A DNA stretch of 64,000 nt from Aplectana chamaeleonis (GCA_029168955.1 JAPDOI010000269.1:248001-312000); one strand, 5' to 3'. Positions 24,601 through 39,600 are shown, numbered from the stretch's first letter. Notes: generated by a model not told the origin, from the sequence alone. Numbers and translations are program-made.

Positions 24601-27600
24601 TTTTTCTCTGCGTCTGGCCCTGCAAAGATCTACGTTTGTTACATGTAACACGTGACAAGTGCCATGACACTGCCATAAGAAATTAGGGCGATAGTAGGCA
24701 ACTAAGAAGCAGCAAAAAATGCTATCTCTGGATATTTTGCCAAAAAATCAATTAATTCTTATCGATCAGGGACTAAAAATTTGCTCACTAGATGGCATAA
24801 ATATTTGATCACTAGATAGCAAAAGGTTACTGACAATGATGGGGAACACATCATTGATTGAAAACTAATACATCCCTGTCCTATTAATACTATCCAACAT
24901 ATTTTGAAAGGATTTCAAGTGTAACATCGTCGATGAACGTTGAAAAAGGTAGCTTTCCTCCATTTTCATATTTTGAAGAATAAAATTGTTGAAATATATG
25001 TACGTTTGGATTGTTCCGTTTTTCAAATCAAAATGAGAATACAGAGTGGCTAATAAGTTTGCCGGATTTTTCAGGCGCTGACGTAGATTGTAAAACCATC
25101 ATACACCAAGTGGACCGATGCGTTTTCTTGTACATTAACAGTTGTATTGGAACAGCTACAACACAATCATGAAAAAAACAATTATAACTAATATCCAAAA
25201 TTGATTGCTCTGGTTCCACAAGGCTGCTTGCAAAGTTTATCGATGTGGCTCGCACACCGCTTTTAAATCACCGAAATGACGCCGCTAATCTTCCTTGAGC
25301 GGAGCGTCAAGTCGACGTTTTCCGCTATAAGGTTTTTAAAAAAGTACCTGAGCCTTTTCAGATTTAGCGATTTAACCTGAGCGGATTCACTCTAAAACAA
25401 AACTAAAGGCGTGGTTCGCTATGAAAACTGTTGTTAAGCGATCCTCATGAGAAGGCAGATCTGACCATTCCAGAAAAGGAAATCAACAAGGAATCGGAGA
25501 AAACAGAAGTTAGAACGACTAAAGGGGGAACCATACTTGGAGCGATGCACCGGTCGCCGATCGCCAAAAAAGGAATCGGGGAGCCGCGGTGAGGTCAGCC
25601 GTCGCACGCGGCGTTTGCGTGGCAGCTGCTGCACGCGATGGAATCGCTCTCAAATCACGTTTAAACCATAGTTTTTCGCGCAAATGCCTGCTGTTTAGCG
25701 CGCCTTCGTGATTTCATCAAATCAAAGCGCCCTTCACTGCGATGTGGGGACATAGCGGGAACGTTCTGCTGAGCGAACTCCTACAGCATCAAACAACAGT
25801 GGAAAGGGGTAATGCGCGAGCACGATCTTGATGTCAGACATAGATAAGAGCTTCTCCAGTGAGTTCTTCCACTTATTTCCCAGAGTAAGCTCCTACAAGG
25901 AAGCCATTTTTGTGGAGAAAAAGGCGAGCACTATTTTACGACTTCTGATTTTTCTTTGCCGAATTGTTGTTTTGTGTTGCAGCAGAAGACAGGATCTGCG
26001 CTGAAAAGAGTTTTTGTGCTACTCTCATGAGTAGGTAGATCTGACCATAAAAAAGTTAAGTCTTGAAATCTAGATGCCAAATTCAGTCAATTAGATAGAC
26101 GGACAACTTGGAAAAGATAAACATCTGAGAATACGAAACAACAGCGAAAATAAGCGTAACGTTTTCTGAAAGCCTGCTCTTTCAGATTTGTGTGTTTGGG
26201 TGAGGACGCAAAATGACATTGAAGAATGGTATTGCTTCAGCGCAATGCTATGTCTTGGTGCGATGTACATCGCAGAGCAAATCACATCGCGAACGATTTT
26301 CGTGGCGCAATGTACATATGTAAGGTTCCCCCCTAACAGCTGGGTGTCCGCCGGCCTCCTATTAAGGAGATTTCCATTAATGCTTGTTTCGTCAGATTTC
26401 ATGTTGCTCCTGACGTGGTTGCCAACTACTTTAAAAGACCACTGACTATTTTAGGAGCAAAATAAAACACGGCAAACAAAGAATTTATAGAAATCTCGTT
26501 TATTGGGGTCGGGCGGACAGCCAGCAATTAAGGGCAGTGGTCGCGATAAAACACGCTTGCCTACTTTTTCTCTCTAAAACCTTCTTTAAGTTCATAGTCG
26601 TGGGGCCTATAAGAAAAAAGCGCGAATAAAGCGCTGCTTCCTGCCGAAATTCAAGCCTGAACTTTCTTGTTTTTTGATGGTGGACGAGCCCACTCGACAT
26701 CATCGGCATCCATGATCTCTAGTATCAAGAACATCAGCTGACTTGAAATTGAATTTCAATATATTTATGTAATCATCTAGTCAAAAACATTGACTGAAGT
26801 GCTTGCTTTCATTGTTCAACTCTTTTTATTAGGTAAATTTGCATTCATTTCTTCCTCTGAATGTCGATAATTTTTGACAGCTCGGCATGAGACTGCGATC
26901 TTTTTGGGCGGCGCTGTGCAGTTGTGCACGAACTGACACCTTTGAGCCCTAGAAGCTCTGAGTTTAGCCCATTTTTCACCGCACTTCTTTCATAGTTTTC
27001 CAGCTGTTTTCGATCTGAGCTGATTTCTGTAGTTCATAACGTTTTTCATCGTGACCACTGCCTTTAACCGTTATAACTCATTTTTTTCTACGACTTTTCA
27101 CTTTCATCACTTTTGTGACGGCAGGATCTACCATCTCATGAGGAGAACTCAGCAACCGTATTTATCGCGAACCCTGCCTCTGATTACAGTTACTGAGCAT
27201 CGGGGTGGGGAGGAGTATTCTCTAGTAATACTTTTCTAAATAGGCAATGTGCTAACAAGTATGAGCGAGTGATTTTTCCTTAACAAGTGTAACTACTATA
27301 ACATCCAAGGCTAAGGAAGCGTTCATAAAGCCCTAGCAACACAACCGACCATCGTCGCTAGGGGAAATGCGGCAGGAGACAGTGGTCGCGATGAAAGAAG
27401 TTGTTAGGAGAACTGAAAAAAAAATCAGACTGTTACGCAGACGGTTGAAAGACCGTGAAGGTTACTTGGTTAGAAATAAGCTCTAATTAAAGTTATTAAG
27501 TTCCCGAATTGATGATTCGTGCACGTGAGCAAAACCCGCCCAAAAAGGAGCGAAGTCTCATGGGTGTAGTCAAAATTCGTTGACATTGAATCCCGGTCCA

Positions 27601-30600
27601 CACTTGCGGAGAACCAACACGCATGGCTCTCAAAATCATGCTGGAACCACGTGGTATAGAATCTAGATGCGTCCGCAATTTTGGACCACGAATTCTGAGT
27701 ACTTGTGTAATCCTTTTAGCATGAAGTCATTGTTATTGTTCCAACACAGCATTGCGTTTCCGAAATGTGTTGGTTTGTGAAGTTGTTGGGTGCCTTTGTG
27801 GCTTCTTTCAACGCATACCAAATTTCGATAACTTATGAGTCACCCTAAATTCAAATGCAAATATTGAGAAATAATTATGGTGAGGAGTAGTTGCTAAGCT
27901 CCATTTCGGTTAAAAATAAAATACAGCAGTTACGCGATTGCCCATCCTGACAGTCGCATGCTGAACTTTTTATGCAAAGACCATGCATAGGGTAACACAC
28001 AACTGGGAATGGTATGTTAGGATATCACTCGAAGATAGACTCTTCTGTCTTCCACTATCTATCAAGAAAGAAGTGCAAAAGAAGAATAGTATTTGAACAA
28101 CACCGGTTACCTTCACAGTAGTAATGTTTTCGCTTCCAACTATGATGTCCTCCTTACCAGGTGTGTCTGTGGTATTCTGAACAAATGCATTTACCAATTC
28201 TAGCCTGAAACAATAATCCCTAATGATACATCGAAATGTTAAGTACTTAATTTTGATTCGAAACAATTGGTTGCACCGCGAAAGATAGGATTATGGTCTG
28301 ATCCATGAAAATTGAAATATTAAAACGAAGCCAAGGGGCTGGATTCATACAGTATTTAGCTTTCATTCTGCCCCTCGTTACTCGAACCTCATAGGAAGAA
28401 CGTGGAAACTACGTTATAGGACGAGAACACCGACTCTAAAGGTACTCTTCTCGACTCTCGATGAACCTCGGCATCAGCATAATAGTGGCACGCGTGCTAT
28501 AGCAGGCACGAAATAGTATGACGGGTTTATTGGCAGACTAACGTTTCGGCGATTTCGCCCTCTTCAGGTTATCAGTAAAAAAGCGGCTGGGGACCGAGAT
28601 ATCGGCGGAACACAGATCAGAAGGCTTGTCTGAGGGGTCTTACAAACACATATCGTCAGTGTTTGTCAAGTAGGAAGCCGTGCTCAGTAATCGGGAGCGA
28701 AATCATTCGATCAATAGCCATCCTTCCTTCGCTTTTCCGCGCGCTATTTTTCGGCATAAAGAAGCATAACTGATGAGAGCAGGTCAATAAATGATAGTGA
28801 TACACCCGTGTCGATGTTGATTGCAACATCTGGGGACCCAAGTGCGCGCAATCTTAACAACTCGGTGGCCGGAAGTACTTGTCCAAGTCGTGTTTTGTTT
28901 TGAAAAGCCGTTTAAACTCATCCTGTCGAAGCTGTTCCGCTTAAAGACACAGTCCAACCTCGTAAACGATTTTTCGTTTTTCTGCCTATCTCAGAGAAAA
29001 TTTAACGCTGATCACATTGGTGTCTCCAAAATCGCTCAGAACTCACTACGAACGGAGTTACGGCTCTTCAAAAATCTCGATTTTGAACGGCTAGAAGTTC
29101 GCGGACGAGTTGTCTCGAGCCTGTATTTTCTCGTTATTCGCAGCCATCGTTCTGTAGTAGGCCACAATATTAAGCCAGACCGAAAACAAATCGAAGAACA
29201 TAGAATTTGAATAAAATCATTCGCGCGTCTCTTCCCTTTTGAGGTCGGAAACCTGGCTGGGGGCGTTACCCGTTTTTTCTTTAACGGGGGCGTGGCCGAC
29301 TTTTTCCTAGCTTTTTCTCGGTTATTTGAGCGAATTGAGATTTCGCGCTTGGCAGGGTTGCTATAGGCGGCGACCGGACCATAATATCAAAAATTACCTC
29401 TGAGGTTGGACCGTGCCTTTAAGAGCACTAACACAAATTTTCGACATTGGAGACTCGAGAATGAACTTTATAGTGACCAGTGCCTTTAACATTTCGAGAA
29501 TGAGATTAATCGTTTATTTCCTGTAGTTTCTTGCGAACAGAAACCGGACGGTGAAGTTCCTCGATACCCTCATCATGGATGTCGTTTTTCGCTTCGGTCG
29601 AACCGTACGACACAGGCAATTATCTCGTGTGCTACTCATTACACCGTCGCATTCAACAACACTCATACCGCTAATATTAACATCAACATCCACTCAAGGT
29701 GGCATAATGCGTAGCATTACTGGTTTCTGCGTGATCAGCGCGTAGGCGATTAGTACAGACACCGTTCGTCTAGAATAACGTCAACCAATTATGACGTAGG
29801 TGGCATCATCAAGACTCTTGTTTAGCAAAGGACCGTTGATGAACGGGTGCACCATTCTGGACCGGTATATAGTCTAACATAATCTCTGATATGTTAACCC
29901 CATACCTGGGTAGGTCACTCCTTCTTCGAATGGCCGGCTTTATAAACTACTAAGAACTATTACTAATATTAATTCTTAGTGTAACTAAGTAATTTTTCAA
30001 AAAAAGTATGTCGAAGAGGACAGGGCTCCACATTTTTGGAAACACTAATAAGAGCCGTAATTAGATTTCAAACAATGCTGGACGCAAACCAACGAACCTT
30101 TTTCAAACCATCATCATCTCCATCGTCATACTCCGCATCCTCTTCAATACGAGGCTTTCTAAAAGAGAAAAGATGAAAAACGCTGGAACTGATTTGTTAC
30201 TTCTACTTCTCGCCACGTGAACTGCGCCCTGTCGGCGCGATATTGCGTTACAAGGTTGTAGACCCTGCATATAAAAAACAGCAATCAATGCCTCGCTTGC
30301 ATTTTGAATACCACTAGGGACCGCCTTGTTTGAATGGAATGGTCTGACGTTTCGAACTGCAGAAGATGGATATTCCATTCAAGCGACGCTGTCTTCATTG
30401 GAACCTGATCTGCAAAATGCTCAAAGGCACAGTCCAAGCTCAGAGAGGAAATCTGATATTTCACATAATTGTGAAGTAGAGCCGTCATGATAACACCTGC
30501 CAAGCGCGAGCTCTCGATTCCTCCGAATAAACGAGAAATAAGAGGAAGTCACCCTAGGGCGCCTAAATCAGGAAGCCACTTTGGCACGCCCCTTTTACCA

Positions 30601-33600
30601 TCTTTGGAGCTTAATAGTGGCGGGACTAGCGATGGATTTCGAACAATAGCCCCGTTCTTCCTTTTATTCTTAGCCTCTCTCTCTTTACTCAAGTCAGCCT
30701 TCGCACACATCGGCTGCAAAAAACGGGAGTTACAAGCCTCGGACAACTCGTCCACAATGCTTCCCTAGCTGAATTTTAAGGGGCCATAACTCCGTTTCCA
30801 CGGGGTCTTGTACAATTCCAGAGACGTCATTGGAATAAGCGTGGGACCGCTTTCAAGATAGGTAGGAAAACCAAAAAACGATTCTGAGGTTCGACTGTGG
30901 CTTTAAAGACACAGTCCAACCTCAGAATCGATTTTCCGTTTTTCTACCTATCTTGTAGAAAATTTCACGCTGATCACAAAGGTGTCTCTAGAATGGCTCA
31001 GAACTCACTACGAACGGAGTTATGGCCCCTCAAAAATCTCGATTTTGAACGGCTAGAAATTCGCGCACGAGTTTTCTCGAGCCTGTTTTTATTCGTTATA
31101 CGCAACCATCGTTCTGAAACAGGCCACAATATAAAGCCAGACCAAAAACAAGTCGAAGAACATAGGTTTTCAATGAAATCATTCGCGCGTCTCTTCCCTG
31201 TTGAGGTGGGAAACCTGGCAGTGGGCGTTACCCATTTTTTCTTTCAAAGGGGCGTGGCCGACTTTTTTCTGGCTTTTTCTCGCTTATTTGAGCGAATTGA
31301 GATTTCGCGCTTGGCAGGGTTGCTATAGGCGGCGACCGGACCCTAATATCAAAAATTACCTCTGAGGTTGGACTGTGCCTTTAAGGGCAGTGTTCACGAT
31401 AAAAACGGTCTTTAAAGGCAGTGGTTACGATGAAAAACGTTATCGAAAAAAACTATAAAAACAGCTCAGATCGAAAACAGCGGAAAAACTATGAAGGTAG
31501 CGCGCTGAAAAACGGGTTAGAAATAGTCTCTAGGGCCTAAAGATGCCAGCCCGTGCACACGTGCACAGCGCCGCTCAAAAAGGCCGCAGTCTCATGCCGA
31601 GCGGTCAAAAATCATCGACATTCAGAGGAAGAAATAAATGCAAATTTACTCATTAAAAACTACGGGAACCCAACATTTCCTCAACCTTCTATGATTGCAT
31701 CTGAGCTCAAAAACGTGAGGACCATACCAGGTTGTTCAATAAGTTTTCTCGTTCGATAAGGAGAGGGCGTTGCTACTAGCACAATTTTTTTTGTTTTGTT
31801 GGTACACTCTACATATGAACGTATGTGAAGTTTCACTTTAATCTGTTAATTCATTCTTTGTTTACAAGCCATTTAGTGTCGCCGTGTCACAGCAATGGAA
31901 AAAAATGAATATCGTGCAGTATTAAAATTCTTATTTTCGGAAGGTGTAGCACCAAAAGAAATTCATGAACGAATGTTGAAAGTGTATAATGATTGTTCAC
32001 CTACAATTATAACAGTAGAAAGATGGGTTGCTGAATTTAAACGTGGTCGTACAGGCCTTGAAGACGATCCACATGAAGGACGTCCAAAAAGCGCATCAAC
32101 ACCAGATATCATAGCCAAAATACAGGATATGGTTTTGGAAGATCGTCGATTGACTGAGAGAGATTTAGTAGAGGCTCTACACATCTCATTAGGCAGTGTG
32201 AGCCATATTTCAGGTGAAGTTTTGAGCTTAAAAAAGCTGTGTGCACAATGGGTGCCACATTCGGTAACAGTGGAACAAAAACACATTTGAATACGACTTT
32301 CTCAGCAACGTTTGGAGCGTTTTAAAAAGGATAAAGTGGATTCTGTGAGTCGATTCATCACGATGGATGAGACTGTGGTCTATCACCATGATCCTTAATC
32401 AAAACAAGAGGCTAAATAGTGGTGTGAACCAGGTTGTTCGGCTTCGAAACGAGTTCGTGTCCGGAAATCGGCCAAGAAGGTTATGGCATCAGTTTTTGGG
32501 GTGCGAAAGGAATTTCGTTTGTGGATTACTAGCAAACTGCTAAAACAATTAACACTGAATAGTATTGCAACCTTTTGGACCAGGTGAAAGAAAAACTTCG
32601 TAAAAAATACCCTGTTTGCAGAAGAAAAAAAATTTCCATCAGGACAACGCACCGTGTCACAAGAGCATTTTGACAATGGCTCAAATCTATGAGATAAAGT
32701 TCGAGTTGTTGGAGCATCCACCGTATTCACCAGATTTGGCCCCCAGCGACTTCCATTTGTTTCCAGAACTCAAAAAATAAATGCGTGGCAAGCGTTTTTC
32801 ATCAAATGAGGAGGTCATAACGGCTGTTGAAGCGTATTTCGCAGCCCTTCCGGATTCTCACTTCAGGGATGGGATCCGCAGATTGGAGGGTCGTTGGAGC
32901 AAGTGTATTAATGTTCAGGGAGATTATACTGAATATTGAAGGGTATTTTGAACCATAAAGTTGTGTTTTTCTTATCGAACGATTAAACTTATTGAACAAT
33001 CTGATAATTGCCGTGTATCCCAATAAGGCAGGACAGAGGGAGAATTGTTTAAAGGCACTGTTCGCAGTGAGAATAGCTTTTCTGTTTTTTTGCCTATCTT
33101 GAAACCTGTCGCATTCTGATTCCGATGATGCTTCTAGAATCGCACAAGACCTTCTGGGAATGGAGTTATGGTCCCTCAAAAATTGAGCTAGGGAAAATGG
33201 TGGACGAGTTGTCCGAGGCTTGTAACTTCCGTCAATAGGCAGCCAATGTATGCGAGCTGACCTGAGCAAAGAGAGAAGTTGAGAATGAAGGGAAGAACGG
33301 GGCTTATAATCGGAAACTATCGCTCAACTCACGATTTCGAGTGTTCCTTTGTTAACGTCGAGGGGCGGAAAGGGGCGGGACTTGCCCATAGCGGGGGGGG
33401 TTGGCCACTTTTCTAAGCCGTTTTACAGCTCCTGGGTAGCTCTAATTCCCGTTTTTTTTTTCGACGCTGTTCTGCTTTTGAGAGCCACGAGAAGCGTTTG
33501 TAATGAAAAATTCGAGGATGAACTTTATCGCGAACAGTGCCTTTAAAGCATAAATCAAAATTGCCGGTGGTTTTGGGGCTTTCGTGATGTCTGTATCCCT

Positions 33601-36600
33601 TCTATACGCGTTGAGGCCAACCTTATCACTCGGGTTTTGAGCCGTGTCAACGTTTCTACTTCATTCTCCGATAAAAATCTGAATAAAACTGAAACAAATG
33701 TTCCACTTTTGGAAGCAAACTTACTTCGGTCTGGGTCCTCGTCTTCGTCCACCATGATGATAAGAGCTTCCGCCATAGGGATTGTATGGAGGGTAGCCAC
33801 CATAAGGAGGATATCTTAATTTGGTCTGCTTCTCCTATAGGCCTACTGATTATTATTTTGTGTGATTATCTTACGGGAACATCGGCGGATACCACGGTCC
33901 CATGAAAGGGAAGCCACCATAAGGTCCCTGCATCTGCTGGTGCGCATGATGTTGTCTGGTCCTCGGTCGTGCCGTGGTCGTTGTCGTGGTCGTTGTCGTG
34001 TTATAGTCTTGCCTTCGCAGCCTGTAAGTGACACTGTACAATTTCGCAGTCTTGTAATAGATATAAAAAGCTGCTCGTAAGATCTGAATAACATGCACAC
34101 ATTCATACTCACTGCGCGCTTTCAGCTCCGGCGTCCCATATCTGGAAGCGTTCACGTGTTCGAAATTTCGTGTTGTGTATGACTTGGTTGACATTCGAGA
34201 TAGGAGTGCCTTCGGCTACCGGACGACCATGCTCTCGGTAGTAAGCAATCGGATCGCTGCGTAGTCGAGGGTCCACATCAAACACTGGAACACCAGCTCC
34301 ATTGGTTCCGGCAGACGAAAGTAGTGGCGAGTTGCCAAAGCTGCCGGGGCGACCAGCAGCTTGTTGACTGGCGTAGAGCGCCAACAGGGTGGATACGTCT
34401 AAACGTGCTGGTGCACTTACACACGCATGTGAAATAGGTTACAGCTACACTGACACATTACTGGGGATAAGCTTGTTAAAGGCCGTGTCAATTCGTCTTT
34501 TCGAATATTTGGTCGTCTTTTCGACCCTATCGCCCCAACGAGACCCAGGCCTTTCGATTTCCGGCAAAAAAGACGAAGACAAAATTTATCGTGGTCTGCG
34601 TCTCATTGGAGCGATAAGGTCGAAAGAACGAGCGAAAACGGTCTCGAAGGAGCCTTTATCGTCAACGAAAACCGTTATCGCTATTCCTTTCTGATTTAGA
34701 AGGACTCTTTTAGCCTCGTTTTTATTCGTGCTTTCGATCCTGTTGCTCCAATGAGAAGTCGATCTTCGATTTCCGGCGAAAAAACTAAGACGGCATTTAT
34801 CGTGGACATTGCCTTTAAGTGAATGTTTTCATAGCAATAATGGTAATAAATCATTAACCTCAGTTGAACAATGTCAACAAGCACTCCTATCAATGTTTTA
34901 GCTATATGAGGATAGAAATATTCAAGCGAGCAAGTCCGAGGGCCATAGTTTGTTGATTGAATTACAATTTCAAACCAGCTGATGATCTTTATACTAGAGA
35001 TAATCGATGCCAATTACATGGAGTGGGCTCGTCCGCCATCGAAACACCGCAAAGCTGACCCCGATGATTCGGCCTGAAGCTGGTTTTTTTTTCTCGATTT
35101 TTTGTATAGGTCCTACTACTCCGAATCCAGAAAAGGTTTGGGGAAGAAAAGAAGAAGAGAATAAGACGAACATATTTTATCGCGACCATTGCCTTTAAGT
35201 GGGGTTTTCACAGTTGGGCGAAGAAAGGCCAGTTCTCTATAAGGCAAATTTTAGATTCATCAGAAAAATTTCCTCGGATTCGGCTCAAATTTTTTTCTCC
35301 GAAGGTTGATTGGTGTGATGTAAACGAATCTTGGGCCCGCGTCCTGATATTCTGAGACTTACTGTAGGTTCGACGCTTTTTAGTCGAAGAAACGTACCTC
35401 GGTATTTCGAAAATCGATAAGCGGATTCAGGAACCCTAAAAAACCCACTGAAGAAATTTAGAGCCTAATCCCAAAAGTTTTCTTCTGAACCCCTTGGGAG
35501 TTGCTTGGTAGGTGCACTTCTAAATGATCACCCAACTGATGAAACCCCCATGACTTGGTTCAGAGAAGTCTTTAGCAGCCACAAACATATATTTAAACCT
35601 CATGGGGAGTACATAACTAGTAACAATAGAGAACACATTTGGTTCTGGGTTAATTACATGCTTAGAAAAATCTACTTAATATTTATCCACACCTGGTACT
35701 ACTAGCGTCAAGATCTTGCAACATTGTAGCAAAAACTAAGCAGTTGCCTCCCAACTCACCAATCTGAGCAACGACGACAGTCTGCTGAATAAGTGCGGCT
35801 AGCAGCAGCACACAACAACTCATACCTAGCCGGTCATCTGGTAGACGTAGCGGTACCAGTTCCTGGATCAGGTGCTCCCCTTTTATGCCTTTCTCTCACA
35901 GGTAGGCGGAGCTGAGGGTGAAACTCATGAGGCTAGGCCTTATAGGTGGACGCGCGAATCACCCAGGAGAAACCCGTTCATTGATGACGCGATGCTGGTT
36001 CATTAGAGGTGAACACACCACTTCGCTAGAGGGTAATCAACACACGCTACATCAGAACTCGCTTAGAGGCTCGGCGAAATCCGGGTCACCTCACTGGTAA
36101 CTTAGTGACTTCGCTACGACTGCAGTGGTTAGTGATGGAGCTGGAATTGAGGTGAGCGAGGATAGTGAGTGAACCTGTTCTGCATTTCTTTGATAACGAG
36201 CAGGGATAATCTGTTGCCTTTTCTGGGGCTTAATGGCATTTGGTAAACATGAAATCATCAAAAAAGACGAATATTATCACAATTTGATTTATCCTTGAAA
36301 CTTTCATGTGAAAGCAAGAAGTGAATGTCGAAAAACACGTGCGCGTACGACTGAATTCACAAATACAGTTACGAATTCTATTAACAGCAAACTATTCAAA
36401 TAACTTACAAACAATTAACACACACCCACACTGGAGCAGACTTGGAAGGCTTTGAACTCTGCAACAGCACAAAAAGGGTTGACTTATAAACGGTCAACCC
36501 ATTTTCGATCAAATGCATTCCAAAAAAACTGGCCTTTATATCATTTAGACTCTGAAGAATGCAGAGATCATCACAATTTAATAGTCATCTGTCACATATT

Positions 36601-39600
36601 TACAATATGCTAGACACGAGAGCTTGGTCCAACACAGAGACACGTCTTCCGACAGAAAAGGAACATGGTAGGGCGATGAATACCACATAGGCCGCCGTCA
36701 GCCCAATCCCGACACAATGCGCCCTTCTCGTCCACTTCCGTTTCGCAGTCCATATGGTATGGTGTCCCTGAACGGCATAAGAATTAGGGTACATTGGGGG
36801 AAAACTAGTCTCCACATAGCTACACATTTCTGTAAACTTAGCCAACATTTTCGTCCAGTCGTCGTTACGGATCTGCTGTCTTCCGGTTCAGATCCAGCCT
36901 CGATCATATGGCCAATAATCTTCTTTATTACCTCTTTGCTAGGTAGCTCAACCTCTGAAAGGAACATATCCATATTCCGCATATAGTGGCAGGACTTTAA
37001 CAAGTTTATATTGACCTATCGAAACAGATTGCTTTCCATTCACTAGCCATCTAGGTGTAGCCATACATTTGAAAAATATGTATTACAACATCTAGGTGGC
37101 TGGTATACTTGTTCCGAATCGAATAATCGGATGAGTATCCGACTGTTTCAGTCAGATAAAAAAGTCGACTTTTTATTCGAAATTTCATTTGGAACAAGTA
37201 TAGTGGCTAGTGACATTATAAAACCAAATGGGCCGTTCGGACCAAGCCATGAATGGTTTAAGAACATTGAGTTTAGAGACAACGTCCACGATTTAGAAAA
37301 CACCGTATCCTAGTTCTCGATTTTTTCCAACCACAAAGAAGACATCAATAGGGGAACTTCCCCTCAAAACTTTCAAATACGCGAGAAAATTGTCTACAGA
37401 AACCTCTGAAATATTTAGTTATGCCTGTTTAAGGGACTGCGGACAAAGCTTTAAAACTAACGTCGGAATTGGTTTTGCACTGCACCGAATTTTCTCAGGA
37501 AAGCGATTTTGTTTTCTGCTTTTTGCATCGTAAACCCTTTAGAAATAAGACGGGTCAAAGCACACGCTCGGATGTTAGAATCTTTCGCGATAAAAAAGTA
37601 TTCAAAATTCGGCAACTGTTAATTTGGTTAAACGAAGGCAGGACAACTGTTATCCAATGGGTCGGCTGGGCCACTAGATTTTCACCCACTTCCTGGCTGT
37701 TTTTCGTCGTTCTTCCGTTCTTAACCTTCTTAGAGGGACCCAAACCTTAAGTTTTTGCGAAAACAACGGTCAAGTTTCTCATTGTAAAAACTGCCTTCAA
37801 AACACTACCCGTTAAAGGAAAGGTTCGGTCGCATTTAATCTGTGCTAGGTAGGTCGAAATGGACTAAGCGAACCCAATCTAAAGGTTCTGCAAGCTGAGT
37901 GTATATATGAGCTGCCACTCGTGGAGAAAATGGCCTGTAAGTGAAGAATTACGATTTTCACGGCATGATCAGAACACCAAAATATCGATGTTCCTAAAGC
38001 ATGTGGGTGGTCGTCTCGCAGCGACGAGGCGGGATCAACGCAGTGCCTGCATTATAGGCGCAGGTGGGGGGACAGGGGCTCTCTACACACCGACGGAGGA
38101 GTTTTCCCGCTCTTGGCGGCTCTAATTCCACTCGGTACCACTTCGCTCGCGTTGAAGCGCATTACGTTTCAAAGGCATCTTTCGTGACGCGCGGGAGGGG
38201 CGGTGGGCTATGAAAGTTCTTACCGAGCGGCACGCGCGGGACGCGCGGTAAGAACTTCCATAATCCATCAGCACCGCCATAGCGGCGCCGCTCAAACCGC
38301 CGGGGCGGTTTTACCGTTTCAGTCAATACTTGCTTCTCGATTCGAGCCCACTCCAACATAAATAGTTCTGGGACTATCCTGCTCCATCTCATACGCAAAT
38401 GCGAGCCAGGAATTTCTGTACAAGTTCCAGAGAATATCCGATTTTTACCCGCACCGCCATGGCGTTGCCGCTAGAGATTTCATAGTGGATTCCCGCTCGT
38501 CCCGCGCGGTAAAAAGTTTCATAGCCCACCGCTCGCGTCCCGCGCTTGCGGTGAGGACTAGGAAAGATGTCAAACTGCGACAACGGGACAACTCCTCCCT
38601 CGGTGTGTGGACAGCCCCAGTCCAGCAGGTGGGGGACGAATTGTACCGCGCGCGGTGAAGAAAGCGCAGGCAATGGCTGAAAACTTGGACGGCTGGCACG
38701 TTTTCGTGACACAGTGGCGGAGTGATATGAATGAACTATGTTGGAGAAGACCTCGAAAATCTCGAAATTGAAATTCTGCACGCGCCCTGCCTTTAAGTGG
38801 AGGTACGGCTGGCTCCCCATGAGCCTCGCTCATCGATCGTTCTCTCGATCATCGATGATTTCATTATACAGTGATGCCAATTTTCCCCGACACATACTTT
38901 TCGTTTCTTTTTATCCAGCTAATCCATTCAACCTCGTCATATCCGTATTTTTGTATGCAGCCTATCGTCTTTCCGCTCAAGGTGGAAGCTGCGAATACTG
39001 AATGATGTGGAAGATGTCGGTGAGGTACTTTGGGGTCAACGCATTTATATCCTATCGGCGGCTGTCATTTGAATTCCCGCGCCCGCCACGCGCAGTCACC
39101 GCACCGTCGTCGCGACGCGGCGGCTGCCGGCCTGGCGCGATGCCAAATAACTGTATGAGCGAAGAAAAACGCGCTTCGGGTTGGTTTTTGCCGGCTAATC
39201 GACATAATTCGGCCGTTTTCCACCTGGATGACGTTAGTAAACAAGCTACTGCTTATTATTGAACCTAATTGATGTTTGATTATCCACTGGGTCGCCAATA
39301 TTAGGTTTGGTATATTTTCTGGGTACACAACGTCTACACTCCGTAACTTTTACCCGTTGGTGGACCTCAACGACACTTGTGAGCGTTATTTTGCAGTTAA
39401 TTATCGCTTCGATTCCCATGCGAACTTCTTTCGCTGTATACAGCTAAATGGGGTGGTAGAAAATGGGTTTTCAAAGCGAGACGACCGCCAAGTTTTAGCA
39501 CGAAGTTAACACCCCGAGATGTCGACCACTACCATCGACTGCTCTGTTCGTCACACAACCTTACCGATAATTGAGAACTGCAAAATTACCTTCAGGGCCC

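Noticed and set aside
28821..29210. 129-codon plus-strand open frame
   Set aside because: It lies inside a family B MITE; the same frame recurs at 30897-31328 in another copy, so it is repeat sequence.
29520..29640. Possible exon DIHDEGIEELHRP
   Set aside because: No acceptor of usual quality and no need for it if the exon 18 donor at 30090 is used.
33961..34005. ACGACAACGACC microsatellite
   Set aside because: It is the Thr-run coding part of exon 16 rather than a separate repeat feature.
38389..38820. 143-codon minus-strand frame
   Set aside because: It lies in one arm of the large foldback at 37812-38796.
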